A stretch of DNA of 64,000 nt from Rhynchopus sp. YZ270_cl-10 (GCA_964035575.1 OZ037843.1:806001-870000); one strand, 5' to 3'; shown: positions 31,971 to 43,212, counted from the first letter of the stretch. Translations and numbers: made by a program. Notes: generated by a model not told the origin, from the sequence alone.

Positions 31971-31978
31971 TATATAAC
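31971..31978 (+). promoter_or_regulatory. TATA-like box, ankyrin gene 1
   Basis: CCTCCGTATATAACAC lies about 40 bp before ATG 32013. The paralogue has CCTCCGCATATAACAC at the same distance (about 35310-35325). Both are followed by CTCACAGCAATCTACACAGC, which is identical in the two genes. This implies a very short 5' UTR or a splice acceptor just before the ATG. Confidence 0.45.
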
Positions 31979-32012
31979 ACACCATCATCCTCACAGCAAT
32001 CTACACAGCACC

Positions 32013-33293
32013 ATGTCGAAGCGACGCTTAGATAGCACGCCACATGAGAACGCACCAAAAAGAAGAAAGTTTTCTGACAAGGACCTGCTGGAGGCTGTCA
32101 GGAACGGCAACACCGCTGCCGTGCGGGCAGCACTCGAGAAGCTCTCCCCAGGCAGCAAAACGGAAACGGTCGCCTTCGAAGCTGTGCACGAGGCATGCAG
32201 AGGGAACCAGAATGAATGCCTCGCGCTGCTTCTTCCGTATGTCAAGACAACGCAGATGGGCTTCGGGATGCTGCTGAGTGAGTGTGTCCACGCAGACCAC
32301 ACTGCGTGCACGGAGGTCCTCTTGCAGCATTGGAAGTCAGTCTGCAGCAACGTCGCGTTTGTCCCACACGACTCCAAGGACAGCGCAGGTCAGATGTCGC
32401 GCCTATGTCCAGCTATGTGGGAGGACCCTGCAGTGTGTCAGGTGCTCATTGATGCAGGGGCAGACATTGAGGCAAGAAATACTGATGGACGCTCGCCTTT
32501 GCACGTGGCTAGCCGTTCAGGAAAACTCGCATCTGTGACGAAGTTGGTCAAAGCAGGTGCGGATGTACGTGCCACAGACGCTCAAAGAAATACGTGTCTT
32601 ATGCTTGCAGCGTGCTTTGGACGCACCAATACTGTGCGCTATCTTGCGGGCTTGCCGGTGGTGGACCTGGATCACAAAGACAGCGATTACTACACTGCGT
32701 TACACTCTGCTGTGGCAGAAAAATGTGCAGACGTGGTGCAGGTGCTCATTGATGCTGGGGCAGACATTGAGGCAAAGAATGATGAAGTACGCTCGCCTTT
32801 GCACATGGCTAGCATTTCAGGAGAACTCGCATCTGTGACGAAGTTGGTCAAGGCAGGTGCGGATGTACGTGCCACAGACGCCAGAAGAGACACGTGCCTT
32901 ATCCTTGCAGCGTATTTTGGACACACCGAGACTGTGCGCTATCTTGCGGGCTTGCCGGTGGTGGACCTGGATCACGGAGACAGCGAAAACAGCACTGCGT
33001 TACACATTGCTGTGGCAGAAAAACATGCAGACGTGGTGCAGGTGCTCATTGATGCAGGGGCAGACATTGGGGCAAGAAATACTGATGGACGCTCGCCTTT
33101 GCACGTGGCTAGCCGTTCAGGAGAACTCACAACTGTGAAGATGTTGGTCGAAGCAGGTGCGGATGTACGTGCCACAGACACCAAAAGAGAGACGTGTCTT
33201 ATCCTTGCGACCCATTTTGGACACACCAAGACTGCGCGCTATCTTTCGGGCTTGCTGGAGGTGGATGTAGTAACGGAGCCCACGAAACGCTGA
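32013..33293 (+). CDS. ankyrin-repeat protein 1
   Basis: 426 aa. The N terminus MSKRRLDSTPHENAPKRRKF has two basic clusters resembling nuclear-localisation signals. Residues about 25-140 form diverged helical repeats (LLEAVRNGNTAAVRAALEK). From about residue 145 canonical ankyrin repeats follow (GRSPLHVASRSGKLASVTKL, VCQVLIDAGADIEARN). They are arranged as three 100-residue super-units of three repeats, seen in DNA as near-identical 300-bp blocks starting about 32436, 32736 and 33036. The protein ends in a basic tail (VTEPTKR). No catalytic domain is visible; such repeats bind proteins. It is one of a pair with the gene at 35353 and is intron-free. Confidence 0.9.
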   Translation: MSKRRLDSTPHENAPKRRKFSDKDLLEAVRNGNTAAVRAALEKLSPGSKTETVAFEAVHEACRGNQNECLALLLPYVKTTQMGFGMLLSECVHADHTACTEVLLQHWKSVCSNVAFVPHDSKDSAGQMSRLCPAMWEDPAVCQVLIDAGADIEARNTDGRSPLHVASRSGKLASVTKLVKAGADVRATDAQRNTCLMLAACFGRTNTVRYLAGLPVVDLDHKDSDYYTALHSAVAEKCADVVQVLIDAGADIEAKNDEVRSPLHMASISGELASVTKLVKAGADVRATDARRDTCLILAAYFGHTETVRYLAGLPVVDLDHGDSENSTALHIAVAEKHADVVQVLIDAGADIGARNTDGRSPLHVASRSGELTTVKMLVEAGADVRATDTKRETCLILATHFGHTKTARYLSGLLEVDVVTEPTKR

Positions 33294-34742
33294 CAGGCCG
33301 TGTGCTGGCCCTCTAACTATGTGGTGGCTGACCATTTGTCACATTGTCAAAAAGAATTTAAAAAAAAACGCAAAATGCCAAGGAACAAGAATCTTGCAAA
33401 AAAAAAAAAAAAAAAAAAAAAGCAAAAGGGGGGTATGTAATTTGACCGGTTCGGGGGGGGCGAATAAGAGATGTGGCATCTCTTATTAGGCGAACGGACG
33501 AGCCAGAAATAAAAAAAATTTTTTGGGGGAAAAAAAGCAAAAAGACATTTTCGCCGGAGGCAAAAAAAATATTTTGACCACTTTTTTGCCAGACCGGGTA
33601 GACACGGTAAAATTTCAAAAAAAAATTTCACGATAAAACCCTGGCGCATGCAAAAAAAAAAAAAAAAAAAAATACCCCCAAAATCTCAACCTGATCTCTT
33701 ATTCGGCCCTGATCTCTTATTCACCCCTGATCTCTTATTCGCCCCCCCCCAGTAACCAGTGTGTTGTCAAAAATTCCCGAAAAAATCGGGTATTTTTGTG
33801 TACAAATAGACCCGGTCAAAATAGGGTATGTAATTTGACCGGCACCCTATTTTGACCGGCTTTTGACCGGGTACTATTTATACACAAAAAATACCCGATT
33901 TTTTGAAAAAAACCAAAGGGGGGACCCTTTGGTCGTCGAAATTCCCCAGCCAAAATTGGTCGCAAAATCGGCCGATTTTTCAAAAATCTCAAAAAAAAAA
34001 AAAAAAATCCCAATTTTTTTTTCACAAGTGTTTTTGAGGCCTGCTCACTACACCCTATGTACCCTTCTGGGACCAAAAAGTCCAAAAAACGCAAAATTTT
34101 GGTGTTTTGACCCTCCAGAAGCACCCAAAAACGTACTTTTGTGTACAAAAACACGCATATTACACATTTCCTTAGCAATTCTTTTCACAAGTACTAGGCG
34201 ATTTTTGACCTGACAAAATTTTGTTTTATCGCCCAAAATCGGGCGTGGTAGGTCATAAAATGGCCCAAAGAATCCAAAGAAAACCTCAGAAATAGATGTT
34301 CGCGAAATTTCGCAAGTCAAACTTCAGCCACAATACGGTCATTTTGTGCATACCCTGTGACTGTAGTGGCTAGAGAACACGCACATGCAGACTCGTTCCT
34401 TGCAATTTCCAGTGTTGTGTTTATCAATGCATGCATCCAGAGGACCTCTGGTTTACGACATCGTAGGCACTCCTGTGCAAAAATGAAGTCGGTTTGGTTG
34501 ACCCAAAATCGGGGTGGGTGGGCCATAATTTGCTCCAAATTTGGCCGAAAATTGGGATTTTTCTGAAAATTTCATTGTGCTCAACAAAAATCCTTGCTTT
34601 TTTGAAGAATTTTCCAAAAAAATATGCTATACTCCCTATGACTGGACCCAACTCCCCTCACCCTTTTTTTTTTCACCCAAAGGGCCGGTCAAATTTTACA
34701 CACTAATACACAAAGTTACATACCCCCCAAAAACAAAAAAAA
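33294..34742. repeat. AT-rich dispersed repeats, no gene
   Basis: Homopolymers and short inverted pieces (GGTCAAAATAGGG / CCCTATTTTGACC near 33815-33857). 34220-34375 (GTCATAAAATGGCCCAAAG..) recurs at 43375-43525. 34629-34670 (CCCTATGACTGGACCCAACT) recurs at 49810-49845. Probably decayed non-coding elements. Confidence 0.5.
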
Positions 34743-35287
34743 ACCCACCCGAGTCTTCTTGAAACACTCTCTTCCATTTGACTCTTCTGACAGTACAGCC
34801 CATTCGCGCTGCTGCTGCCCTTCTTATGCCTTGACACAAAAAAAAAGTCCTTCCCTCTTTTTCCCCTCCTTCTTCCTCACCCCATATTTTTGTGTAATAC
34901 TTTCCTCAGAATAGGTGCATGCGGTGTGGTGTGAGTTGGGACTTACATCCACACATCATCCTAGTCTGGTATAGGGTGTGTGGATAGTTGTATTGTTGCC
35001 CCCCTCCTTTTATTTCAAAGATGTAAACCACGAAAATGGATGTAGGACTGCATGGTTGGGTGTCCACCCCCGGTACAGCCGGTCATTTGTACCAAAAGGT
35101 GCACTGTTCACGAGAGGGCTTTTGTATTTCAACTCTACTTTACTTCCTTCATACTCTGGGTTGCAACATTATCAATAACGTTATATCACCCAAGTATGAT
35201 TATTTGACAACTCAGTGAATAGTGGTGTGGAGTTGCCTCGGGTCGGTGTCTTTTGCGACAGCAAAATCTCCCACTTTCACTATTTGA
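34743..35287 (+). repeat. 545-bp duplicated segment, ankyrin-linked copy
   Basis: Matches 45957-46493 closely, from ACCCACCCGAGTCTTCTTGA through TCACTATTTGAC, and includes a full copy of the dispersed structured repeat (35022-35141). It lies directly upstream of ankyrin gene 2. The copy at 46 kb has no ankyrin gene after it. Confidence 0.7.
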
Positions 35288-35352
35288 CCATGTAATATCC
35301 CCCACAACCTCCGCATATAACACATCGGCCTCACAGCAATCTACACAGCACC

Positions 35353-36633
35353 ATGTCGAAGCGACGCTTAGATAGCACGCCACATGAGAACGCACCAAAA
35401 AGAAGAAAGTTTTCTGACAAGGACCTGCTGGAGGCTGTCAGGAACGGCGACACGACTGCCGTGCGGGCAGCACTCGAGAAGCTCTCCTCAGGTAGCAAAA
35501 CGGAAACGGTCGCCTTCGAAGCTGTGCACGAGGCATGCAGAGGGAACCAGAATGAATGCCTCGCGCTGCTTCTTCCGTATGTCAAGACAACGCAGATGGG
35601 CTTCGGGATGCTGCTGAGTGAGTGTGTCCACGCAGACCACACTGCGTGCACGGAGGTCCTCTTGCAGCATTGGAAGTCAGTCTGCAGCAACGTCGCGTTT
35701 GTCCCACACGACTCCAAGGACAGTGCAGGTCAGATGTCGCGCCTATGTCCAGCCATGTGGGAGGACCCTGTAGTGTGTCAGGTATTCATCGATGCAGGGG
35801 CAGACATTGAGACAAAGAACAACAAAGGACGCTCGCCTCTGCACATGGCTAGCCGTTCAGGAGAACTCACAACCGCGAAGATGTTGGTCGAAGCAGGCGC
35901 GGATGTACGTGCCACAGACGCCCAAGGACATACGTGTCTTATGCTTGCAGCGTGCTTTGGACGCACCAATACTGTGCGCTATCTTTCGGGCTTGCCGGTG
36001 GTGGACCTGGATCACGGAGACAGCGATTACTACACTGCGTTACACTCTGCTGTGGCAGAAAGATGTGCAGACGTGGTGCAGGTGCTCATTGATGCGGGGG
36101 CAGACATTGAGGCAAAGAATAATGAAGGACGCTCTCCTCTGCACATGGCTAGCATTTCAGGAGAACTCACATCTGTGACGAAGTTGGTCAAAGCAGGTGC
36201 GGATGTACGTACCACAGATGCCGAAAGAGACACGTGTCTTATCCTTGCAGCGTATTTTGGACACACCGAGACTGTGCGCTATCTTGCGGGCTTGCCGGAG
36301 GTGGACCTGGATCACGGAGACAGCGATAACTACACTGCGTTGCACATTGCTGTGCATGAAAAACATGCAGACGTGGTGCAGGTGCTCATTGATGCTGGGG
36401 CAGACATTGAGGCAAGAAATACTGATGGACGCTCGCCTCTGCACGAGGCTAGCCGTTCAGGAGAACTCGCATCTGTGATGAAGTTGGTCGAAGCAGGTGC
36501 GGATGTACGTACCACAGACGCCAAAAGAGACACGTGTCTTATCCTTGCGACCCATTTTGGACACACCAATACTGTGCGCTATCTTTCGGGCTTGCCGGAG
36601 CTGGACCTAGTAACGGTGACCTCGAAACGCTGA
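35353..36633 (+). CDS. ankyrin-repeat protein 2
   Basis: 426 aa, paralogue of the gene at 32013 (3,340 bp away). The first 140 residues are almost identical, including the basic start and the GNQNECLALLLPYVKTTQM segment; the three 100-residue ankyrin super-units differ by scattered substitutions (for example VFIDAGADIETKNNKGRSPL in the first). The end VTVTSKR parallels VTEPTKR. Variation concentrated on repeat surface positions is what would be expected if the pair bind different partners. The 3' flank GACAGGCCGTGTGCTGGCCC is shared. A TATA-like CATATAAC lies 39 bp upstream. Confidence 0.9.
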   Translation: MSKRRLDSTPHENAPKRRKFSDKDLLEAVRNGDTTAVRAALEKLSSGSKTETVAFEAVHEACRGNQNECLALLLPYVKTTQMGFGMLLSECVHADHTACTEVLLQHWKSVCSNVAFVPHDSKDSAGQMSRLCPAMWEDPVVCQVFIDAGADIETKNNKGRSPLHMASRSGELTTAKMLVEAGADVRATDAQGHTCLMLAACFGRTNTVRYLSGLPVVDLDHGDSDYYTALHSAVAERCADVVQVLIDAGADIEAKNNEGRSPLHMASISGELTSVTKLVKAGADVRTTDAERDTCLILAAYFGHTETVRYLAGLPEVDLDHGDSDNYTALHIAVHEKHADVVQVLIDAGADIEARNTDGRSPLHEASRSGELASVMKLVEAGADVRTTDAKRDTCLILATHFGHTNTVRYLSGLPELDLVTVTSKR

Positions 36634-37459
36634 CAGGCCGTGTGCTGGCCCTCTATGTGGTTGACCGTTTGTCACATTGTCAAAAAGAATTTCAAAAAAA
36701 AACGCCTTGACTGATACTTTCTGTATTAGCACACGATTGCCTCCCTGAAGGCTACGTAGCTACCTGAGTACAAAAAACGCAAAATGCCAAAGAACAAGAG
36801 TCTTTTTTTTTTGAGAAAAGTTCGATTTCGGCCTCGAAAATACCCGTGACACCGATTTGTCACGGTACTTTGTCACGGAATTTTTTTGAAAGATTCGATT
36901 TCGTGACAAAAAAAAATCGATTTCGTGACAAGCCGATTTTTTCATTGACACACAAAATTCAATTTAGTGACAAATGACTTTTTTCATTGACAAAAAAAAA
37001 TTCGATTTCGTGACAAATCCATTTTTTCATTGACAAAAAAATGTCATTGAAAAAAATGGAATTTGTCAAGGAAAAAGTCGTGACAGCCAACCCGCCAGTC
37101 ACTGAAAAGTGACCAGACAGCCACTTGACAAACACAAAGGAGGCCATTCTTGAGCTGTCTAGAAACCTAAGGGCAGAGACTGAAGACACAAGGTATGATA
37201 ACTTTATGATTATGCAAGACTTAGTATATCGCGAACACGGTCAGGCTTGCACGCCTCTGGCCAGAGGCCAGCCCCACTAAATGATATGCAGCAGACACTC
37301 ATTGCAGATTTCATTTTCATTCGGTAAAAAATTAATGGGTGCGCACGTTTCTATACCTAATACCCCAACCCTCACCCATACATTCCATTACACACACCAA
37401 AACAGATCGAATCCACCAGCGCATGCGACGGAAGCAGATTCAGATTGTGGTTTGATAAG
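36634..37459. repeat. TTGTCACGAAATCGAATT-type repeats
   Basis: 36840-37090 consists of repeated, partly inverted TTTGTCACGAAATCGAAT and TTTTTTCATTGACAAAA units. The same units occur at 38700-38875 and 43785-43960. 37100-37460 is unique-looking non-coding DNA. No gene is visible. Confidence 0.5.
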
Positions 37460-38914
37460 CAGAGTTCGGTTATTATGGTGGTGGAAAGGGGGGTGGGAAC
37501 ACTTTGTCAGTCACTGCTATAGCCATTAACCAGGGAGCATAGCTAGTGCAAGAAATTCGACTTTGGAAACCTTCCGGAAAGTCTGTCCTCTGCTTCCGGA
37601 GGACTAGACACAAGAAAATATTGTTTGTTCCCCCAGAAAACCAGTGCACAATTCACACTCCTTGTGGGTGGTCTTGTTGCCTTTTCGTCATAGTAATTTT
37701 GGCCCAGGCATGCTCTTGAAGCATGACAATTTAGTGTGTATGGGGCAGGGTGTTGTTTTGTTCTGAATTCTCTTTGTTATAACATCTAAGTCAATCGCGG
37801 GTGGTGGTTTGTGTAGCGTGAGGCACTCTTTTTAACAAACTTCCTGCAGTTGCTATGCACTGTTATTTCTTCGGATTTATCATCATACAGCGTAACATAG
37901 TGGATTCGCCTGGTCGACACAACCTTTGATAGATATGGGATAACCAACCCCCTTCGACCCCTCGTGGGTTCACTGAACAAGCCCTAGTGGTAGTTAAACG
38001 CGATTGACATTTACATTCCTAGAGATGAAAGAACAAGATAACACTTCTGTACCCGCGCATCAAAATTGTGGAAAACTTTGCACCCCAAACACCCTCAACA
38101 ACGCCCGCCAAAAGGCGCCCCTTGTTGCTGGGAGTTGGTTCTCATGTTTGATACACTGCACAGCAGGCATTCCTCTGAGTCCAACGCATGTTTGGCCTGT
38201 CTGCGGCGTTGTACTTAAGGTGCACGAAGACAGGGTCTGGTGGTAAATTTTGCGTAGTACTGCGACGTGGTACTACGTGGGTCTGGGAACCTGGTACCTG
38301 GGTACAGGATATTTGTTGTCAAAGACATCTTCCACCATGCATTGAGGAGGGTAAGACAGTGTTCGCAGTTTCTACCTGATAGCATTACACATTTAACTTC
38401 TCCACGGGGGTCTTGGGCCGTTCACTCGGTTCTACCTTGACTACCGGAAGATATTCTTGAGGCCTTTTTGGTCTCTAGAATATCCGGTCTTCCCGAACGG
38501 AGGCACACTTTGTGTGTTACTACGACCTGGCAATTTCCAGCAGTAGGTTAAGTAATCTTTCTTGTAAATTGTTGGATCATTATCTCCTCAGTGCATGAAT
38601 GCCCCACGTGACTGGACACTTTTGTGTTTGTCATGTGGAGCTGTGGTTGCTCTTTCACGACTTTTATCCTTGTATCCAGTGTACCCAGTACCCAGTGCCC
38701 TGTCACGACTTTTTCCGTGACAAAAAGTTTGGTTTCCTTGACAAAATCCATTTCTGTCACGACTTTTTCCGTGACAAAAAGTTCGGTTTCCTTGACAAAA
38801 TCCATTTTTTCATTGACATTTTTTTGTCACTGAATTTTTGGATTTGTCACGAAATCGAATTTTTTTTTGTCAACACGGTGCAGTCTGTCCTGGAAATGTC
38901 GGACCCTTTTGTCG

Positions 38915-39030
38915 GAGTCCGAGGGGGTCCGACAGTCGGACCCCCTGAGTCCGACAGTCGGACTCAGGGGTCCGACTGTCGGACTCACAGTCGGACCCCT
39001 GAGTCCGACTGCCGGACCCTGGGGTCCGAC
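38915..39030. repeat. GTCCGAC/GTCGGAC palindrome array
   Basis: Head-to-head copies of AGTCCGACAGTCGGACTC separated by GGGG or CAGGGG. A second array with the same unit is at 43608-43740. Each unit is a perfect hairpin. Both arrays lie beside TTGTCACGAAATCG repeats. Confidence 0.65.
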
Positions 39031-39042
39031 AGGCACACCCAG

Positions 39043-39145
39043 GTGCCCAGGTGCCCAGGTACCCAGGTACCCAGGTACCCAGGTACCCAGGTACCCAGGT
39101 ACCCAGGTACCCAGGTACCCAGGTACCCAGGTACCCAGGTCCAGG
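39043..39145. repeat. CCCAGGTA octamer array
   Basis: About a dozen head-to-tail CCCAGGTA units with two early variants (CCCAGGTG). It is distinct from the heptamer arrays at 43017 and 44704, although the two differ by a single G. Confidence 0.8.
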
Positions 39146-40400
39146 TCCAGGAACAGGTACCCAGGAACAGGAAAAAAGTCGTGAAAGAGCAACCACAGCT
39201 CCACATGACAAACACAAAAGTGTCCAGTCACGTGGGGCATTCATGCACTGAGGAGATAATGATCCAACAATTTACAAGAAAGATTACTTAACCTACTGCT
39301 GGAAATTGCCAGGTCGTAGTAACACACAAAGTGTGCCTCCGTTCGGGAAGACCGGATATTCTAGAGACCAGAAAGGCCTCAAGAATATCTTCCGGTAGTC
39401 AAGGTAGAACCGAGTGAACGGCCCAAGACCCCCGTGGAGAAGTTAAATGTTGTAATGCTATCAGGTAGAAACTGCGAACACTGTCTTACCCTCCTCAATG
39501 CATGGTGGTTGATGTCTTCCACAACAAATTTCCTGTACCCAGGTACCCAAATTCCCAGACCCACGCAGTGGCACATGACCGCCAAGTGTGAGTGACCCAC
39601 ACATGAGGGAATGCGACACTACGCAAAATTTACCACCAGACCCTGTCTTCGTGCACCTGAAGTACAACGCCGCAGACAGGCCAAACATGCGTTGGACTCA
39701 GAGGAATGCCCGCTGTGCAGGTATCAAACATGAGAACCAACTCCCAGCAACAAGGGGCGCCTTTTGGCGGGCGTTGTTGAGGGTGTTTGGGGTGCAAAGT
39801 TTTCCACAATTTTGATGCGCGGGTACAGAAGTGTTGTCTTGTTCTTTCATCTCTAGGAATGTAAATGTCAATCGCGTTTAACTACCACGAGGGCTTGTTT
39901 AGTGAACCCACGAGGGGTCGAAGGGGGTTGGTTATCCCATATCTATCAAAGGTTGTGTCGACCAGGCGAATCCACTATGTTACGCTGTACGTTGTTAAAT
40001 CCGAAGAAATAACGCTTTAGCAGCCGCAGGAAGTTTGTTAAAAAGAGTGCCTCACGCTACACAAACCACCACCCGCGATTGACTTAGATGTTATAACAAA
40101 GAGAATTCAGAACAAAACAACACCCTGCCCCATACACACTAAATTGTCATGCTTCAAGAGCATGCCTGGGCCAAAATTACTGTGACAAAAAGGCAACAAG
40201 ACCACCCACAAGGAGTGTGAAATGTGCACTGGTTTTCTGGGGGAACGCAATATTTTCTTGTGCCTCGTCCTCCGCAAGCAGAGGACAGACTTTCCGGAAG
40301 GTTTCCAAAGTCGAATTTCTTGCACTAGCTATGCTCCCTGGGTTAAATGGCAATAGCAGTGACTGACAAAGTGTACCCATCCCCCTTCCACCCCAGATCT

Positions 40401-41129
40401 TAGTCCGCAAACTCAGAATGGATTGATGCGGGTGATACTCTTTGGATTTTGAGTTGCTGAATGTCGGAGACGCGGCGAGGCTTCTCATCACAATCGCAGA
40501 TGCAGTTCAGATTTCACGATCCTGTGATGAGTGTAAATGTGGAGTGTGATTAATGAATGAAATGTATGGTGTAGAAACGCAGTTATCGGGAAAGGTGAGG
40601 TTAATGTGGTAAAAAAAGGGGATAAAACTCGTGTAATTTTGTGAATTCCCACAAAGGTGGGTGATAATGTGCCCTTTGTCACTCAATTGTAACCGAGAAT
40701 GTATGGGAGAATGAAATATTATTTCCCAACCCAACAACAACGATAAAGCGTGAAGACAATAAATGAAATCAAAGCGGAATAAATTTGAGGTTTTGTGAGG
40801 CACTCAACGAGTGTGCCGGCTCTGTGGCGTCACGGAGCCACCAACACTCCCCAGTCATTTTTCCTGCGCTTCCAGGAAAACTCGCGTTTGCGACCAGGCC
40901 GAAACGAAAAAATTTAATTCACAGCAAACAGGTGTGAGGGAGAAGAAAAGAAAGTGAACAAAAACGAAAAAACAATGTTTTTCTGAAATGTGATGTTGTT
41001 GGGGTGGGGAGAATAAAACAGTTCCAGAAAAGCTCCTGCGTCGGTTTTCTTTTGGTTAAAAAAATCACTCAGTAAAAAAAAGAACTTTTTCATCACTCCC
41101 CTCAAACACTGCCAAAACGAAGAAGGACA
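40401..41129. other. spacer, nothing recognised
   Basis: AT-rich DNA without a long ORF, without a match to other repeats in the window, and without visible terminal repeats. Confidence 0.4.
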
Positions 41130-41290
41130 GGATGTATGACACTTACGGATACCAAGTCTCAGCGGGTATGAGAAGCAAGGAGGTGTACAAGAAGAAATGG
41201 GACGAGTTCTTGCGGTTTTCAAACCTCGAGCGACTTGGTCCGCTTTGTATTGACACGGACCTCGACACCCCGACATGTACTGGCTTTTGA
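41130..41290 (+). pseudogene. tyrosine-recombinase N-terminal fragment
   Basis: From the ATG at about 41130 the frame reads MYDTYGYQVSAGMRSKEVYK then KKWDEFLRFSNL before leaving homology and stopping about 50 codons in. This matches the N-terminal domain of the recombinase at 5022-6038 (STAYKTEWNKFLQHNKI) and of the fragment at 42019. The catalytic domain is absent. It is an internally deleted relic. Confidence 0.5.
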
Positions 41291-41459
41291 GAAAGGCAGT
41301 CGGTTCCTCGGTAGATTGCGTGCAAGTGAGGGAATATCCATCTGCTTGGAAGACGTCAAAACACCAAACATAGTATTTCGCGACATAAAGGGCAGATCAA
41401 ATACTCACTGCCTTACATTCTCGGTTACAATTGAGTGACACAAAGGGCATATAATCTGC

Positions 41460-41790
41460 AAAATTACACGAGTTTTATTTCACTGAGTTAGATAATTATT
41501 ATCTCATGAAATAAAGTGAACATTATTTCACGAGGTGGTGGGTGACTCAAACTGGGGCTCAACTTCACGAAGCGAGTGGAGTTCAGCATTTTGATTTCAT
41601 GAGTGAAGTGAGTGTAATCATAAAAGTGATGTCACGAGCGATAGCGAGTGGGTATCACGTATTCCAGTTTGTGAATCACCCATCAGTTAAATAATGTTCA
41701 CTTTAGTTTTCGATACGTAATTTTATACCACGCGTGAAAAACGTAAACAGGTGAAAAAGTGAGTGAAATAAGATTCGTTTTATTTCACGT
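41460..41790. repeat. TTATTTCACG palindromic termini
   Basis: Repeated and inverted TGAAATAAAGTGAAC / TTATTTCACG units, the same type that flanks the recombinase element at 4570-4740 and 6090-6180. They continue at 42150-42320, where GTGAAATAAG and CTTATTTCAC surround an imperfect palindrome (CACTAAAAAGGCACCC / GGGCACCTTTTTAGTG). Confidence 0.55.
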
Positions 41791-41791
41791 T

Positions 41792-42019
41792 TTATTTCAC
41801 GCAAATCGTGAAGGATTGGGTGGGGGAGTGAAATAAAAGATCACGGAGTGATCTGAAGGACACGACGTGTTCTTCCCTGGGCTCGTTCGCTCCTGAAAGT
41901 CTGTTGAAACGGAGGAAATCGTCCCATGTTTTCCTGTACTGCACACCACTGTTCATGTCGTCGAACAAGTTGTCATATGCATCCTCCATCTCCGCAAACT
42001 TGCGCGTGGGTTTAGGCAT
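41792..42019 (-). pseudogene. tyrosine-recombinase N-terminal fragment
   Basis: From the ATG at 42019: MPKPTRKFAEMEDAYDNLFD, then YRKTWDDFLRFNRLSG and EPREEHVVSF. This aligns with the start of the recombinase at 6038 (MPRTKKKEAMEDLYE, TEWNKFLQHNKITG, QPREEHVVSY). Homology ends abruptly after EEHVVSF, and palindromic TTATTTCAC sequence follows. It is a truncated member of the same element family. Confidence 0.65.
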
Positions 42020-42319
42020 GTGTGTAAGAGGCAATAAATAATCTGTAATTTGAAGTGTGGTGGTGTGAGGGGTGGAGCGTGGGCTCAACGTTCCACTGTT
42101 TACACCTATAAATACGTTTTTCACTTGTGGAATAAAATTACATATTGAGTGAAATAAGAACATTTTCTTGCACTTGCCACTAAAAAGGCACCCTCGTGAC
42201 TCTCACTCTTATTCCCCTCGCTTCGCTCGGGAAATAACGCACTCGGGCACCTTTTTAGTGGCGCGTGAAATAAAATAGTTCTTATTTCACTCGAATAAAT
42301 AGTTATTATCTCACGGGCA

Positions 42320-43016
42320 ATAATGTTGTGCTGCGTTTTCGAAATTCCTACAGTATATTTGACAAATGATGTATGACCACCTAGTACGGGGCGTCAAGGT
42401 TGGGTATGGTGAACAGTTCCTCGAAGTCCTATGACTGCAACCCTTTTGGTTGCATGCGCAGATCTCCTCCACATTGCTTTTGCGCCTACTCTCGGCATGG
42501 GTTTTGTTTTGTTCTTTGTGTGCGGAGATAATGTCTACTGTATTTTGTGTAATCTCCAGGAAGGAATTTCGAAAACGCGGCTAAACATTATTACACAAGT
42601 GAGATAAAAAATTGTTGGCTCTCTCTCTGTTGTTTTGGCTTTTGTTTTTTTGTCTATTTGTGACGAGGCCTGGAACACCTGAACATAGGCATATCTGGAA
42701 AATCTATCTGAGGTGTGGCAAATTAAATATATTCAAGCGTGTGGTTGAGGCACACCTAAACATAAGTAAGTGCCAAGTCTGAACATTTATTTTCAGAGGC
42801 CTTAGTGAGGCTGTTTCGGCCTCGTTGCATTGTATCATGATGTAATAAGGTTCACATACTTTCGATTCAAAGAAGAGAAAGCACACAAGAAAATAAAATG
42901 CTGCAAACCACTGGGTGTGTTGTTTGCATCTACACAAGTAACTGAAAGTTAAACATTTACATACCTTGTCTTCCCCGTAGCCTCCGCCTTCGCTGCTGTC
43001 AAGCTGCCTTCTCTTG
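42320..43016. other. spacer between relic and heptamer array
   Basis: Unique-looking AT-rich DNA. The apparent 200-codon minus-strand frame here depends on the heptamer array and is rejected. Confidence 0.4.
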
Positions 43017-43212
43017 GTACCCAGTACCCAGTACCCAGTACCCAGTACCCAGTACCCAGTACCCAGTACCCAGTACCCAGTACCCAGTACCCAGTACCCA
43101 GTACCCAGTACCCAGTACCCAGTACCCAGTACCCAGTACCCAGTACCCAGTACCCAGTACCCAGTACCCAGTACCCAGTACCCAGTACCCAGTACCCAGT
43201 ACCCAGTACCCA
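43017..43212. repeat. CCCAGTA heptamer array
   Basis: About 28 uninterrupted head-to-tail CCCAGTA units. The complementary strand reads TACTGGG, G-rich and telomere-like. An array in the opposite orientation is at 44704-44836. In every frame it yields artefactual repeats such as VLGTGYW. Confidence 0.9.

Larger units (their letters stand above)
30566..32012. other. spacer with a diverged direct repeat
   Basis: GGACAGTGGAAATTGCACAA and its surroundings (30700-30775) recur at 31138-31210. Each is about 75 bp and reads toward CCGAGGCAACTACAC. The inverted repeat matching 24145-24256 lies at 31538-31650. 31971-31978 (TATATAAC) lies 35-42 bp before the ankyrin gene and could be a TATA box. No supported gene; the open frames are short and differ between the repeat copies. 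Confidence 0.45.
37460..40400. mobile_element. 2.9-kb foldback element with 1.2-kb arms
   Basis: The left arm 37460-38668 and right arm 39172-40400 are reverse complements: GGAGCATAGCTAGTGCAAG at 37535 pairs with its inverse at about 40325, and GAAAGAGCAACCACAGC at 39183 with 38640-38660. The 500-bp centre holds TTGTCACGA repeats, GTCCGAC palindromes (38915-39030) and an octamer array (39043-39145). Some arm positions have diverged by indels. A related single arm is inside the element at 25221-26587. No protein is encoded. Confidence 0.7.
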
